Below are positions 10,270 through 21,754 of a DNA stretch of 64,000 nt, piece by piece; positions within the stretch are counted from its first letter, which is position 1, and every line of letters starts with the position of its first letter. The translations under genes and the position numbers were made by a program. The notes under the pieces are model-generated. The model saw nothing but the letters and a program-made list of their open reading frames with translations, was not told the DNA's origin and searched no databases. The stretch covers positions 28,753,001 through 28,817,000 of the forward strand of contig NC_060211.1 in assembly GCF_021130785.1 (NCBI RefSeq). The letters run 5' to 3'. This DNA is from Homalodisca vitripennis (taxonomy: Eukaryota; Arthropoda; Insecta; Hemiptera; Cicadellidae).

Positions 10270-10460
10270 TAAATTGAGTGCACTACAATGTTTCTGACAT
10301 GATCTCCAAGCACGGTGGAGCAACCGAGTTTTCTACACATTACGTTCCAGTAAACGCTTCAGTTCACCTTTCTCTTTTTCGACTTTTTTATCTCCCCAGA
10401 CGAACATGACTCCAGATTTCAGGAATGAAGTATGTGACAGCGTCAGATTCCAACCTTAAT
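10270..10460. repeat. Second copy (partly inverted) of the GCTCCAGTTCACC family
   Basis: The part GACGAACATGACTCCAGATT, GTGACAGCGTCAG is the reverse complement of 9497-9556. The part ATTGAGTGCACTAC and GAGTTTTCTACACAT matches the reverse complement of 35940-36005. Together with 9430-9560 it forms an inverted pair about 0.8 kb apart. Confidence 0.55.
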
Positions 10461-10469
10461 TTTTAAAAA

Positions 10470-11340
10470 GAATCAAAACTTCTTTGAAAACTTTCTAATT
10501 TTGGATATAAGATTTTGAAGGTGTCTAACGCTTGCCAAAGTTGTTTGTTTCTAGGGTGAAGCCAACCTAAAGGCATAAATAAAAGGGTATAAATGGACGG
10601 GGTTTGTCATAGAAAATGGAATTCCAACAATCTATAGCTGAATAACCGAGTTTTCGTGGTTCGTACTCTTGTTGAAGTAGAGAGCTGTAAAGTCGAAAGT
10701 ATTGGACTAGTCTTAGCTAATCATTAAGATCAATTTCATTCGTCAATAACATTCATTACACACACTCATCATTCATTGCCTTAAGGGATTCATTTATAAA
10801 TCTATTTCCTGAGAGGGTGGGTTGATTACGGTGGTCAAGAGTGTATACATATGCTATTAAGGATACAAGAAAATACCGATTACTACGAATTCGATGTAAA
10901 TATGTCTATGTTTTCATGTTGTTGGAATTTATAATGGTTTTAGTTGTATCTGATTGATAAACTATTGTTAAAACAGAATTGTGGGGGGGGGGGAGGGTGA
11001 GACATTGATGCAACATACGTCCAATGACTATGTCCTTGATTCGTCTCATGATGGTTAATAGTTTAAATTTTACACGTATAGCTAATTTGGAAATCGTGCA
11101 GTACGAGTACATGTGTGTGTGTTTTAAAATTAATATTTTTACATGTAAAATATGTTATTGAAATTTTTACCGTAATTTCGGTATGGGATTTAAATACACG
11201 TCTTCTCTAGTTTTATAATTTTTTCTTGCAAATTGTTGGAACTTAAAGTTTTACAATTAGTATATTTTGTTTCATGCATTTTCTTCAGAAACCAATGTTG
11301 AATTTGTTTCAAACTATCAGTCAAAAGGTATTGTGAAATT
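10470..11340. other. AT-rich intergenic sequence with a poly-G run
   Basis: No gene recognised. A run of about ten G residues followed by AGGG lies at 10982-10997. The rest is AT-rich unique sequence. Confidence 0.4.
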
Positions 11341-11341
11341 T

Positions 11342-11520
11342 TGAACCAATACTAGTAATAAAATACAAACATAAATAATGCATTACATCAGGAGTAAAAA
11401 TAGAAGATTCCCGTTACAAGCCGAAGTCAAACTACGTTAGCTAATGAAGCGCTCCCAAATAAGTTAAGTCCAGTCGCTCAGGAAGAAAATCCACGGCAGG
11501 ACACTCGCTAATGAACCTGT
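11342..11520 (+). repeat. Left arm of a widely spaced inverted repeat
   Basis: This segment (AATAAAATACAAAC, ATTACATCAGGAGTAAAAAT, AGAAGATTCCCGT, GTTAGCTAATGAAG, AAATAAGTTAAGT, AAATCCACGGCAGG) matches the reverse complement of 15465-15640 over about 180 bases, with roughly 80 percent identity by eye. The arms are 4 kb apart. They could be terminal inverted repeats of a large element or two opposed copies of one repeat. Confidence 0.75.
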
Positions 11521-12255
11521 GAATAATCGGTTTATTGACACGGTGTTCTTTTATATAACAATTACAATCCCAAAGAACATCTCAGAAAATGGAGATAAAA
11601 AGAATATATACCCATTTCAGTATTTATAACATATTTTGAGTTGAGTTTCAAAATTATATCAAATGTGTGCTTATCCTACACATAAATCAAGTATGTGTGT
11701 TATTTATGGAAAATTGTTCTTGTACCTTAAAAAGGAAACATTACAAAAGTATTAAACTTTAAAGCTTGCGTGGTCTGCCAATTGTAATTTATCTTTAAAG
11801 TACAGTAATTAAAATCATATAGTTTCAGTGAATAGAGCTGAAATGTAAAGAATTTTTATCTTAAACTGTAGAAAAAAGGTGTTATCAACAACAGTTTTTT
11901 TATCAAGACAAAAAATAATCGTTTTCAAATGAAATAAACACGGCTTTAACTAACATTAATTAGTAGCTTGACGTATGTTGTAAAATTTGCTCTAATCATA
12001 GCTCTCAGCTACTAGCAAACGTTCAACATTTACATAGAAAGACTGAAGTAGAGCTACCCGGAAGGGATTAATCTAATACCATTCCATCCTAAGCAATTCC
12101 ATTCCACATGTTTAAGTTTATAGGTCAGTAATCAAGATATAATTTTCCTCTTTAAGTGATAATCCATTAAAAGCTGCTAAAACTATTAGAAAAAGTCTAC
12201 AAAGGCAATGGTCAACTATGTGTGATATAAAATACGTAGAAAATGATGAATTTCT

Positions 12256-12365
<110 letters not shown>

Positions 12366-12929
12366 CAGTTAGTATTATGTAATAGTATTAGGCTTTTATG
12401 TATTATACATGTGCAATTGTTATAACATGCTGAGAATCATTCTTTATATTTTTGCTATATTTTACAACAAATATTATATTTAATTTCTGGATGGGCATGC
12501 ATGATCTGTGCATTATTTTAAAACTATTGTTCATTTGAATTGTTTGCAGTTTATAACAATGCATTATGTTTTAAAAAAATTGTGTAACATTTTAAACGAT
12601 GTTTTAAATTATTTGCTGTTTAAAGTGAAACAAGTGTAAGCGGCTTTGTTGTTTGTTTTTTGTTTCGTTCTTCCGAAACTATATGGGCTCGTTCCCCACC
12701 CACTCATGTGCCATCATTTGCTCATTTGGGGAATTAATCTCAGATTGTGTGTTTAAATGTTGGAAATCACTTTGTTATTTTCATAATAACAAATAAATAA
12801 TTTGAATTCAGAATTTCATTTCATTCCCCGCAAACATGGAACAGAAAATGAAAAAATTTATTCACAAATAGTTTTGTATATACTATATAAATGATCAAAA
12901 GTGTATTCATTGTGTCACTAATTTATTTA

Positions 12930-13578
12930 TACAGGGTGTTCAGAAAATGGTGTTACAAACTTCTATGGCTGATAGTACGCATGATTATGGAGAATCCTAT
13001 AAACATAGGTCGACAAATGTGTCGTTTCGAGAGAGGTCCACCTTTCCTTTTTTTTAGAAATAAACATTATCTTGTTATACTACAGAACTAGTAAAGCTAC
13101 AGATACCCTCTGAAAAACAGCTGAAGCATCTCAACTGACAATAACTTTTGTTTCTCCCATCTTGTGCAAGCATACCTTAAGGCGACTGTGCTCGCTTATA
13201 CGTTAACGGACATCGTTGAAAAAAGTACCGTTGGACTTTTAACAGAAATAGCAAAATAGTTGGTAGTACAGTTTTATAACAATACTGAATTTTTCTGTTA
13301 TTTGACGTAAACAATTTTAGTTGGCGCCATTTTGTTAATACATTAGAGCAACTAAATTAATTTCATTTTGTTTTTTCTTTTATTTTTGTAATGATTTATG
13401 TGCAAAGCTCTGTATTTGTAGCTTTACTAATTCTAGAGATAATATTTAGAAATACAAAATGAAAAGTAGCGGCTAAACGACAAATTTCTCGACTTATGTT
13501 TACCGGAAATTTTGATTTTGAAATCATGAGTACTAACAGCCACAGAAGTGTGTGACTCCATTTTCTGAACACCCTGTA
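12930..13578. mobile_element. Palindromic MITE-like element, TACAGGGTGTTCAGAAAATGG ends
   Basis: The left end TACAGGGTGTTCAGAAAA at 12930 is matched by its reverse complement ending at 13578. The inverted repeats extend about 170-190 bases: left GGCTGATAGTACGCATGATT, right arm on the minus strand GGCTGTTAGTACTCATGATT, then both continue to AGTAAAGCTACA. The two arms translate to similar peptides (YRVFRKWCYKLLWL and YRVFRKWSHTLLWL), as expected for two inverted copies; they are not genes. No transposase is present. Flanking bases give at most a TA duplication. Confidence 0.85.
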
Positions 13579-13579
13579 A

Positions 13580-15460
13580 ATATATTCCAATCTAATACCA
13601 AAATGCATGTCCTACATAAGATAAGCAATGAATTTCACAATATAGTCGCCGCTGTAACACTGTGGATATAAAGGCTACATGCGTTACAATGATTACATGC
13701 ATTGGAAAGTAACATGTTCATGTTTTTATTACTATTTTAATACACTATTTTACTTATTAGCTCAAATAATGATTTGGCTATACGTTCACACTGTTCTTTG
13801 TAAACAACTCCATATTAACTCCAGCGACTTTTATCATATAACCATCCTCAGCTTTGATGATAAACATATTTTGTATGTAGTCATTTAATGCCTACCATCA
13901 TAGCTGACTTTATGATGATTGCGACGATTGCGCAAGTACACTATGATACTGCATATTAACACACATTGGGCTGCAGCCATTGCGTCATCAGCACTTCGGC
14001 CTCAGTGATGTGGTGGCTGGCACACTTCTCCACATCTCTTGCGCAATGACCTTGGAACACAAGACCACTATTTTTATCACTTCTGTGTCAAAGAGTGACA
14101 CTTTCTACTCTCTATACACCAGCTAGCACTAACCATTGCTATTTACTCAGCTCTGACTGCAGTTTCTCTGTACACTTTTATTTGACGCTGCATAAAGACA
14201 CAAATTACTCATAGGTTTTTCAAAAATCTATATTCATCTTACCGTGCATTGAAGGCCTTCTTAAAATGACTTTATATTAATCATTGTTGAGAAATGAATA
14301 GTTTTCATTTTTGGTTGTAACAACCAGGGGACTCCCCTGGCCGCTTTGGAAGTCAATCACTGTTCGCTTTACCGCCACGCTTTCGGTTCGAGTCGTTTTG
14401 GGCCCTATGCCACGTGTTTCCTCTTCCACTACAACTAAAAAACACTGGCTCCTTACGCTTCCGTAAATTATAATTTAAAAAATTATTCCTGAAAATCCAT
14501 TTTACAGGTTTTAGCACCCACTAAATTTCATGGATCCTTCTTTTAATCCCATGTACTTTTAGTTTTTGATTCTAGTGCACATATATTTTTCTTTTGTAGC
14601 CGGTTTATTAGCAAACTTACAAAATTAATTATGTCTTCCAATACAATAATATTTTGAAAAAATCAGGTTTAGTGACATTGATGTATTAGAAATGTTCTGA
14701 TTCTAGAAACAAAGTGATGTTTTATTTTCCGCAATGAAGAAACCTCTGTACGTGTTTCATATACATCTGGTATATGAAAATCAAAGTTACAAATATAAAT
14801 TTTCTTGCTTACTCCAAATTGTTCAGTATTGACTATTCTTTAAAACACAACACTAAAACGTTGATATAAATATTTATTTTATTAATGAAAGAAGTGCATA
14901 TGGTGCAACCTTTTTTGAATGTTATTATTACCTCAAATCGTTCTTCGCGGTGTACATTTCTGCGATTGTTAAAACTATTTCACTACCATTCCGCTATAGT
15001 TAAGATAGTTGTATTATATTTTTCTCATGTTATAAAACAGAATATTCTCAATTATAGCTAGTCTTAATATGCTTATATTACTTAAAATGTAGATTTTAAG
15101 GTTTATTCCAAAAAGAGCAGATCATTAATTTACACATTTCATTCATAAAATCTTTAATAGGTTTATTATTTTTTTAAAATTTAGTCAATGAAAACATTGG
15201 ATACATTGTTTATGTTCTTAAAGAAATTTAAATAGGATGATTATAATTGTTTATTTTGCTCTTAATGGTGTCAGTAACTAAAACTTATTTAGTATGAATG
15301 TTCTTAAAAAATAAATCATCACTGAAACAACATTTCTTACGAATTGGAATTATAACTCAAAACTAAAGATTATCTAAAAGCTTGTCTTAAAAAACGGAAT
15401 GTTTAATTTGAAAGGTCAAAGTTTACTAGATAAACGGATTAAAAATATGTCAGAAAAACA
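13580..15460. other. AT-rich intergenic sequence
   Basis: Apart from the short relic at 13960-14055 nothing is recognised. A segment near 14327-14420 has CGGTTCGAGTCG, which resembles a pol III B box, but no tRNA fold could be built around it. Confidence 0.35.
13960..14055 (-). pseudogene. Possible short coding relic, transposase-like (weak)
   Basis: A minus-strand frame reads CARDVEKCASHHITEAEVLM then TQWLQ and stops soon after. The pattern of acidic residues followed by a Trp-Leu pair is loosely like the C-terminal region of mariner-type transposases. The fragment is about 30 residues, has no catalytic motif, and the resemblance is from memory only. Confidence 0.2.
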
Positions 15461-15464
15461 GGAA

Positions 15465-15640
15465 AGTCTTCATCAGCGAGTGGCCTACCGTGGATTTCTT
15501 CAGGAGAGGTGATTAAACTTAACTTATTTGGAGAGCTCTTCATTAGCTAACGAAGTAGGCCTTCTCTTCGTGACGGGAATCTTCTATTTTTACTCCTGAT
15601 GTAATGTATTGTATTGAGGTTTGTATTTTATTCCTAGTAT
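15465..15640 (-). repeat. Right arm of the widely spaced inverted repeat
   Basis: This is the reverse complement of 11342-11520: CCGTGGATTTCTTCAGGAGA, ACTTAACTTATTTGGAGAGC, ATTTTTACTCCTGATGTAAT. See the left arm. Confidence 0.75.
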
Positions 15641-16364
15641 AAGTAGGTTAAACTATACTAATAGCATAATTCGCTAGGAATTTTGAAATATGTTCAACAA
15701 TACTACAAGCTTGTGAATTTAAGCCTAAACATTAGCAAAGGACAGTCACACAACCTTGTTTAAGTTATAAAACACTGTGTTACGCATCAAATCAAAATGT
15801 TCTAACAGTTTCAATAACGAAATTTAACATATTTGTTGAACATTTGAACAATTTTTAACAATATACATGCTGATTTAAAATAGAAGCTATTAAGATGCTG
15901 ATTATTGAAATATTTTAAATCGAATCAATAATGGGATTGCGTTAAACATAAAAATCCTTTTAAATGTATCTTTTTCCTTCAAAGTTATAAAAAGAGTCTT
16001 TTAAAATATACAATTCAGAAAATCCATATGACTTTTAGTTTATCGTGTAAAAGTGCATCTTTTTAAAAAGTGTTAACGATAAAATACGAAAATAAAAAAA
16101 TGTTATTAAAACAGTAAAAATGTGAACAACCTAAAATCCTGTCTCAAGATCTGAGTCCAGTCTCTTGTGAAGCGCGTTTTTCCTGCTGATATTGTGCTAC
16201 TACATAAGATCCTCAACGTCAAGGTTGACTGTCCTGACTTATTTTATCTGTTCCAAATTCAGGACTCCATCATCCACTCGATCCAGCGACCTGTTCGTTA
16301 GGCAACACCACTGCACTAACTATACAGCGAACAGTCCGATGGTCCGACATCAAAGATCTGGAAA

Positions 16365-17330
16365 CAGTGTTTTTTTTTTCTCTTGGGACGGCCTACTGCC
16401 ATGCACTTGAGCCACAAGGGCTTTTTGCGCACCCCGGAAATACACCATGAGGCCCACCAAGTCTACAATTTCAGCAGTTCCACAAACCACCGAAAACAAC
16501 CTATCAGGTCCTCCTGGGAAAACTCACCACCCCTGTCCAAACTACCTAAAGATGGCATACCGCTCCCTTGCTATTGAGGGGCAATCAAAGAGCAGGTGCT
16601 CCGCAGTTTCCTCCTGTTCATCACACCTTCTACAGAGCGGATCCTCCTGAAGGATGCCGACTCTGTGAAGATGCTTCCTCAGGTGGCCATGCTTCGTAAT
16701 GAGACCAATAACCCGAGAAGGTATTGATCTATTTAATGAGAGAAGGTCCGACGCCACCCTGGAGGAAGGTGACTGTAATACCATCTACTCATTCTCAAGC
16801 CCGGATGCAACCTCGACCTTCTGTCATGCTCCGCGCGAATCCATTTCGAGACAACCCTAGAGGATTCACACCTTGGACACTTCAGATCGGTTGAGGGCCC
16901 GTCATAATTGTCGCAGAGCCCCGTTGGCCAGGGCATCAGCTCTTTCGTTCCCAGGAATCCCCTCATAACCAGGAACCCAACAAATGATGATATTGTTGAT
17001 TCTGGCAAGGGAGGAAACGGCCTGATAGCAATCCCAAACCAGTTTGGATTTGATCACGCAAGAGTTCAGCGCCATCAGCGCCGCCTGATTGTCCGTGAAA
17101 ATATTAATCGTCTTGCTCCTATATCGCAGACGAATATTCTCACAAGCACATTCCATAATAGCTGCGACCTCCGCTTGAAAAACTGTCGGATACGGACCCA
17201 TAGGGACCACCAGCTCCCTACATGGTCTTACTCCCAGAATTCCAGGAAACAGTGTTGCTGAAATTGTTGACTTTTTCCACGACAGAGTAGCGGTTCTCAA
17301 AACAAATTCGCGGGACTTTCATGTTGAGGC
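16365..17330 (-). mobile_element. Broken non-LTR retrotransposon with RNase H domain and C-terminal zinc-knuckle region
   Basis: On the minus strand, the frame 17300-16902 (132 codons) holds an RNase H type I domain: FQAEVAAIMECA carries the catalytic Glu, INIFTDNQAALMAL a catalytic Asp, and CWVPGYEGIPGNERADALA the last Asp with the usual HxG-like WVPG block. The expected first block (TDGS) is degraded to SWKKSTIS before FPGILGVRP. Two frameshifts then lead through STDLKCPRCES and PGLRMSRWYYSHLP to the C-terminal region 16784-16542, LLSLNRSIPSRVIGLITKHG then HLRKHLHRVG, PLCRRCDEQEETAEHLLFDC, PSIAR. This layout (RNase H, then an H-C-C motif with TAEHLLFDCP) is typical of the I/R1-like LINE group. 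The 3' UTR ends in an A-rich tail near 16365 (AAGAGAAAAAAAAA on the minus strand). The RT domain is absent. Plus-strand frames over it are shadows. Confidence 0.85.
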
Positions 17331-17339
17331 AAAAGTATT

Positions 17340-18050
17340 TCTAGGATTGAATTAATTTGTATTGTGGAAAGGAATTAGATGGAACCTCAACTATCACTTT
17401 TGCCTGCATATTCAGCAGTACTTTAAAACAGAATATCCCCCTTAACCTTCAAACAGAAATTAAGACAAAAGGTGCTTGTATTTTAATATAGTTTTACGGC
17501 ACTAAAATCAGGATCATCCTCAAGGCAAGATATACTATGCCTAACTCTAATTATGAACGAAAAGCTTCTTCGTTGACTCAAATTTCTGCATGTATCTAAT
17601 CTTGTTTTCGGATAATCACCATTACTACTTTAAAGGTATAGTGGTATCAAGCATGTTTGTTATGAATGAATAATTCAAATACTACTAAACAAGACTTTAC
17701 AGTAATACCCAATCCAATCTCGCTTTATTACACAGCGTTACTGTCACAGTGGTTGTCACTTCAATTACAAGCAGCACATTCTGATTTTCCACTATAAGCT
17801 GATAGAGCCAAACAAAAACTGAGAGCTTGTAAAAACCGCTCCTTTTGTTATGTGATCCTTACAGCTCATGCCTCTTTGCACATTAGGACGTAACATTAGA
17901 GTAATAAGAGTAAAATGTAGGTTATAAGTGTAAAGAATGAAATGTAAATTATAGAGAATTACGTAATAACCGTATTATAAAATATAAATGTGTTAATGTA
18001 AAGATAGAATTGAATGCTTCTACACTAAGTAATTTTGACAGAAAAAACTG
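17340..18050. other. AT-rich intergenic sequence, nothing recognised
   Basis: No exon or known repeat is supported. Ends at the start of the 12-bp array. Confidence 0.4.
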
Positions 18051-18052
18051 AC

Positions 18053-19290
18053 CGTATGCTCGTCCGTATGTTCGTCTGTATGTTCGATGTATTTTCGTCT
18101 GTATGTTCGACATGTATGTTTGTTTGTATGCTCGTCTGTATGTTCGACTGTATTTTCGTCTGTATGTTCGACATGTATGTTTGTCTGTATGCTCGACTGT
18201 ATTTTCGTCTGTATGTTGGACTGTATTTTCGTCTGTATGTTCGACATGTATGTTTATCTGTATGCTTGTCTGTATGTTCGACTGTATTTTCGTCTGTATG
18301 TTCGACATGTATTTTTGTCTGTATGCTTGTCTATATGTTCGACTGTATTTTCGTCTGTGTGTTCGACTGTATTTTCAACTGTATGTTCGACTGTATTTTC
18401 GTCTGTATGTTCGACATGTATGTTCGTCTGTATGTTCGACTGTATTTTCAACTGTCTGTTCGACTGTATTTTTGTCTGTATGTTCGACGTGTATGTTTGT
18501 CTGTATGCTCGTCTGTATGTTCGACTGTATTTTCGTCTGTATGTTCGACTGTATTTTTGTCTGTATGTTCGACTGTATTTTCGTCTGTATGTTTGTCTGT
18601 ATGCTTGTCTGTGTGTTCGACTGTATTTTCGTCTGTATGTTCGACATGTATTTTCGTCTGTACGTTCGACTGTATTTTAAACTGTATGTTCGACTGTATT
18701 TTCGTCTGTATGTTCGACATGTATGTTCGTCTGTATGTTCGACTGTATTTTCAACTGTATGTTCGACTGTATTTTCGTCTGTATGTTCGACGTGTATGTT
18801 TGTCTGTATGCTCGTCTGTATGCTCGTCTGTATGTTCGACTGTATTTTCGTCTGTATGTTTGTCTGTATGCTCGTCTGTATGTTCGACTGTATTTTCGTC
18901 TGTACGTTCGACTGTATTTTTGTCTGTATGTTCGACTGTATTTTCGTCTGTATGTTTGTCTGTATGCTTGTCTGTGTGTTCGACTGTATTTTCGTCTGTA
19001 TGTTCGACATGTATTTTCGTCTGTACGTTCGACTGTATTTTAAACTGTATGTTCGACTGTATTTTTGTCTGTATGTTCGACTGTATTTTCGTCTGTATGT
19101 TTGTCTGTATGCTCGTCTGTATGTTCGACTGTATTTTCGTCTGTATGTTCGACTTTATTTTCAACTGTATGTTCGACTGTATTTTCGTCTGTATGTTCGA
19201 CATGTATGTTTGTCTGTATGTTCATCCGTATGTTCGTCTGTATTTTAACTGTATATTTGTCTGTGTGTTCGTCTGTATGCTCGCCGTATT
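18053..19290. repeat. Tandem array of 12-bp units (TGTATGTTCGAC / TGTATTTTCGTC)
   Basis: About 100 units of 12 bases, built from variants TGTATGTTCGAC, TGTATGTTTGTC, TGTATGCTCGTC, TGTATTTTCGTC and TGTATTTTCAAC. Longer blocks recur, for example the rare TGTATTTTAAACTG near 18671 and 19034, about 363 bases apart, showing segmental duplication within the array. Because 12 is a multiple of 3 and no variant creates a stop in several frames, long open frames exist on both strands: 429 and 381 codons on plus (Cys-Met-Phe-Asp and Arg-Leu-Tyr-Val types) and 211 codons on minus (His-Thr-Asp-Glu and Ser-Asn-Ile-Gln types). There is no evidence that any is a gene. Confidence 0.95.
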
Positions 19291-19299
19291 TTATATTCC

Positions 19300-20430
19300 C
19301 TTCCTACATTTTAGACTTGTTTAGCGATCAATTTGTAAAAATTGTTACATGACACTTGTTAAGTAGGGAAATTAGGCATTGAATACTTGACATAACCGAC
19401 ATTTAAAAAGCAACGAGTACATTTTAGAAGTTTTGTATTGTAATAGGTTTGAACGGAAAATATGCGTCTAAAATTTTTTAATTCTAAGCAAATATGGGAT
19501 TTATTAACATAATTGGTAAAGAGACCAGCATCCACTTTGTATTCCCCGATGCATCCTTAGCTGAGAGCGACTTAGTACGATAACTCAACATTCTGTCTTC
19601 TGTGTTTTGGTGTTTAATAAATTATCACAGTACAACAATTTTAACATTAAGAAAATCATTTGAGGTGTAAATAAATACAGATTATATCCGAACACTATTA
19701 GTTTGGAAGTTTTGAAATAAAACTCTAATTTATTTATTTATTTATTTCCAACGGACACACTCCATTTTTACATTCAAGATCCATAATTCAAGATCAATAA
19801 TTACAACTTAACCTAAACAAAAAAGTTTCCTCAACTAAACATGTGAAAGACTGAAAGGAAATATTATACTTTATTGCAAGGCATGATATATGCTAGAATA
19901 AATACGTATATAAATGTTTTAAAACTATAACAATACCATAATGAAAGAACGCAACAATAAATAAACTATAACAATAGAGATAACATAATAATTCGAAATG
20001 AATTCGAAAGTGCTTGGACTCGTATTTTATTATTGTTATAGAGTAGAGTCGTGTGAAATTGAATTTAACCCTTCCGATGCCATGTTATCGTAACTTCTTA
20101 CTTCTTATTATCCGACTTTGAAGATGCGCTACTTTTGTAACATTGTCACAAAATTCAAAACAGAATTTTTGTCACCAGGAGCAAAAGTGGTTGTTTTGGT
20201 GAGCAATTGTATATAACGAACAAGGGGGAAGCCGAGGTTGGAAATATGTTGAGGCGATGAAAGTCGTCATAAGACCTGTTCAACCACGTCATTCAGTGGG
20301 ATTAAGCGTGTGCCCGGCCTCAACAATTTTTAATATTTTATATTTTCTTTTACGATTGATAATAACGTTAAATACCTTTAGCCTATACGGAAAACAGGTT
20401 GTAGCAAAGCTCTAAAAACAGATGATTCGC
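19300..20430. other. AT-rich intergenic sequence, nothing recognised
   Basis: Contains a short TTTA repeat at 19731-19746 and unique AT-rich DNA. No supported gene. Confidence 0.4.
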
Positions 20431-20578
20431 GCGCTTGTAATCAATCAGCTGTTGTACTTGAGGAGTATACGGCCGGCTGGACGGATAGTATGACGAGTAG
20501 CAGTAGCGAGTAGTGGGGGGGGGGGGGCTAACACTCCGGTATTAGCCCATTGAAAAGCAAATTGTGTGTCAGTTATCG
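20430..20578 (+). promoter_or_regulatory. Possible core promoter region
   Basis: The block is GC-richer than its surroundings and has ATCAGCTGTTG (an E-box like that enriched in insect core promoters) near 20446, a G12-14 run at 20514-20527, and the initiator-like GTGTCAGTTATC near 20566-20577. It lies directly upstream of an ATG followed by a strong donor. Without transcript data this remains a suggestion. Confidence 0.25.
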
Positions 20579-20588
20579 ATGGATCAAC
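20579..20588 (+). CDS. Possible first coding exon (Met-Asp-Gln, then split codon)
   Basis: ATCGATGGATCAAC is followed by a consensus donor GTAAGTTT at 20589. This would give a ten-base coding first exon, phase 1. The only support is the ATG-donor pairing plus the promoter-like block just upstream; no second exon was found in the window. Confidence 0.2.
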
Positions 20589-20599
20589 GTAAGTTTAAA

Positions 20600-21703
20600 C
20601 GGTCTATTTGTGTAGTATGATAAAACATTATTTTCTAATTGTCTCGGAGCTAGATAAAAGGTTGGATTTTTTTCTGAGCTATTAATCTTAGTCGAGGTTT
20701 TGAGCTATAACACTAATTGCAAATTCTTACTCAGAAGTATTAGTATTTACATTAGTATTACTCAAGCTGATTATGCAGCCCTGGACTAGACACTGTGTCA
20801 CTTGGGAGGCATCGCGAACTTTATTTGTGAGAAATAAGGGTTGATTGTCCCTTTGACAGTTTAATATTTCACAAGACCTACTTTTCTCTCTAATCTTGCT
20901 ATAATTAAATTCCAAGAGGAGTATTTGGTTTAGAATTTCCAGCTGGCCGTATAGCATGTTTCAAATTACCATAGTACCTGAAATTAAGAACTCTTAATTC
21001 GCGGAGTTCTTTAATGAAAGTGACCAGTTTTTGGTGTCAAAATTCCAATCCAAAATTTCCGATCCAAAAGCACACAGTCTGAAATGGTCAATATATTGAA
21101 CTATTTCTTGTAGCATGGGCAACAAAGTTTTATGCCACTGTTTTAAACAGATTATACATAAGTTCGGTTTTGTTCATTGTACTGTTTTATACTCGTACAA
21201 CACATTGTACGGTCTGAACCAACCATGGAAACGAGAATGTCAAGTTTAATGATCTGTCTATGCTGCCCGATGAAAGCTTTAATGGCGTCAAACATACTTC
21301 GCTTTGTCAAGTGAGGTTTCAATCGACAAGGCATTAACTTCAAAAAGGTTTTGATCAATTTTAGTTGTATTTACTGGTGACTCTTACAAGTAAGGTGGTA
21401 CAGAGGAGTAACAGAATCGCTTTTTACAAAGAAATGCAAAACATTACATTGTCTTTGCCACCATATATAACACATCTTCGATCTATAAATTTCCGCATCA
21501 AACTGATCTGATTCTTGGAAACTTTAATTATAACTGACGCATGTTTTCTGGTCTGATCCAAAATTCCAATTCGAGTTCCAAAATATTCTTCTTGTCACGT
21601 CGCAAAATCACTTGTGGAGTGAAAGAAATAACAAGTGTATGAATATGAATAGACGTGATGAATAATATTAGGATATAGTATAAAAATAATGTTCATCGAA
21701 GCG

Positions 21704-21754
<51 letters not shown>

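Noticed and set aside
14327..14420. Possible tRNA or tRNA-derived SINE around CGGTTCGAGTCG
   Set aside because: No A box at the right distance and no acceptor or anticodon stem could be folded.
16192..17261. Plus-strand frames, including one of 117 codons, over the 16-17 kb region
   Set aside because: Shadows of the minus-strand RNase H LINE.
18035..19324. 429-codon plus-strand open frame rich in Cys, Phe, Tyr and Val
   Set aside because: It is the translation of a 12-bp tandem repeat; equally long frames exist in other frames and on the other strand.
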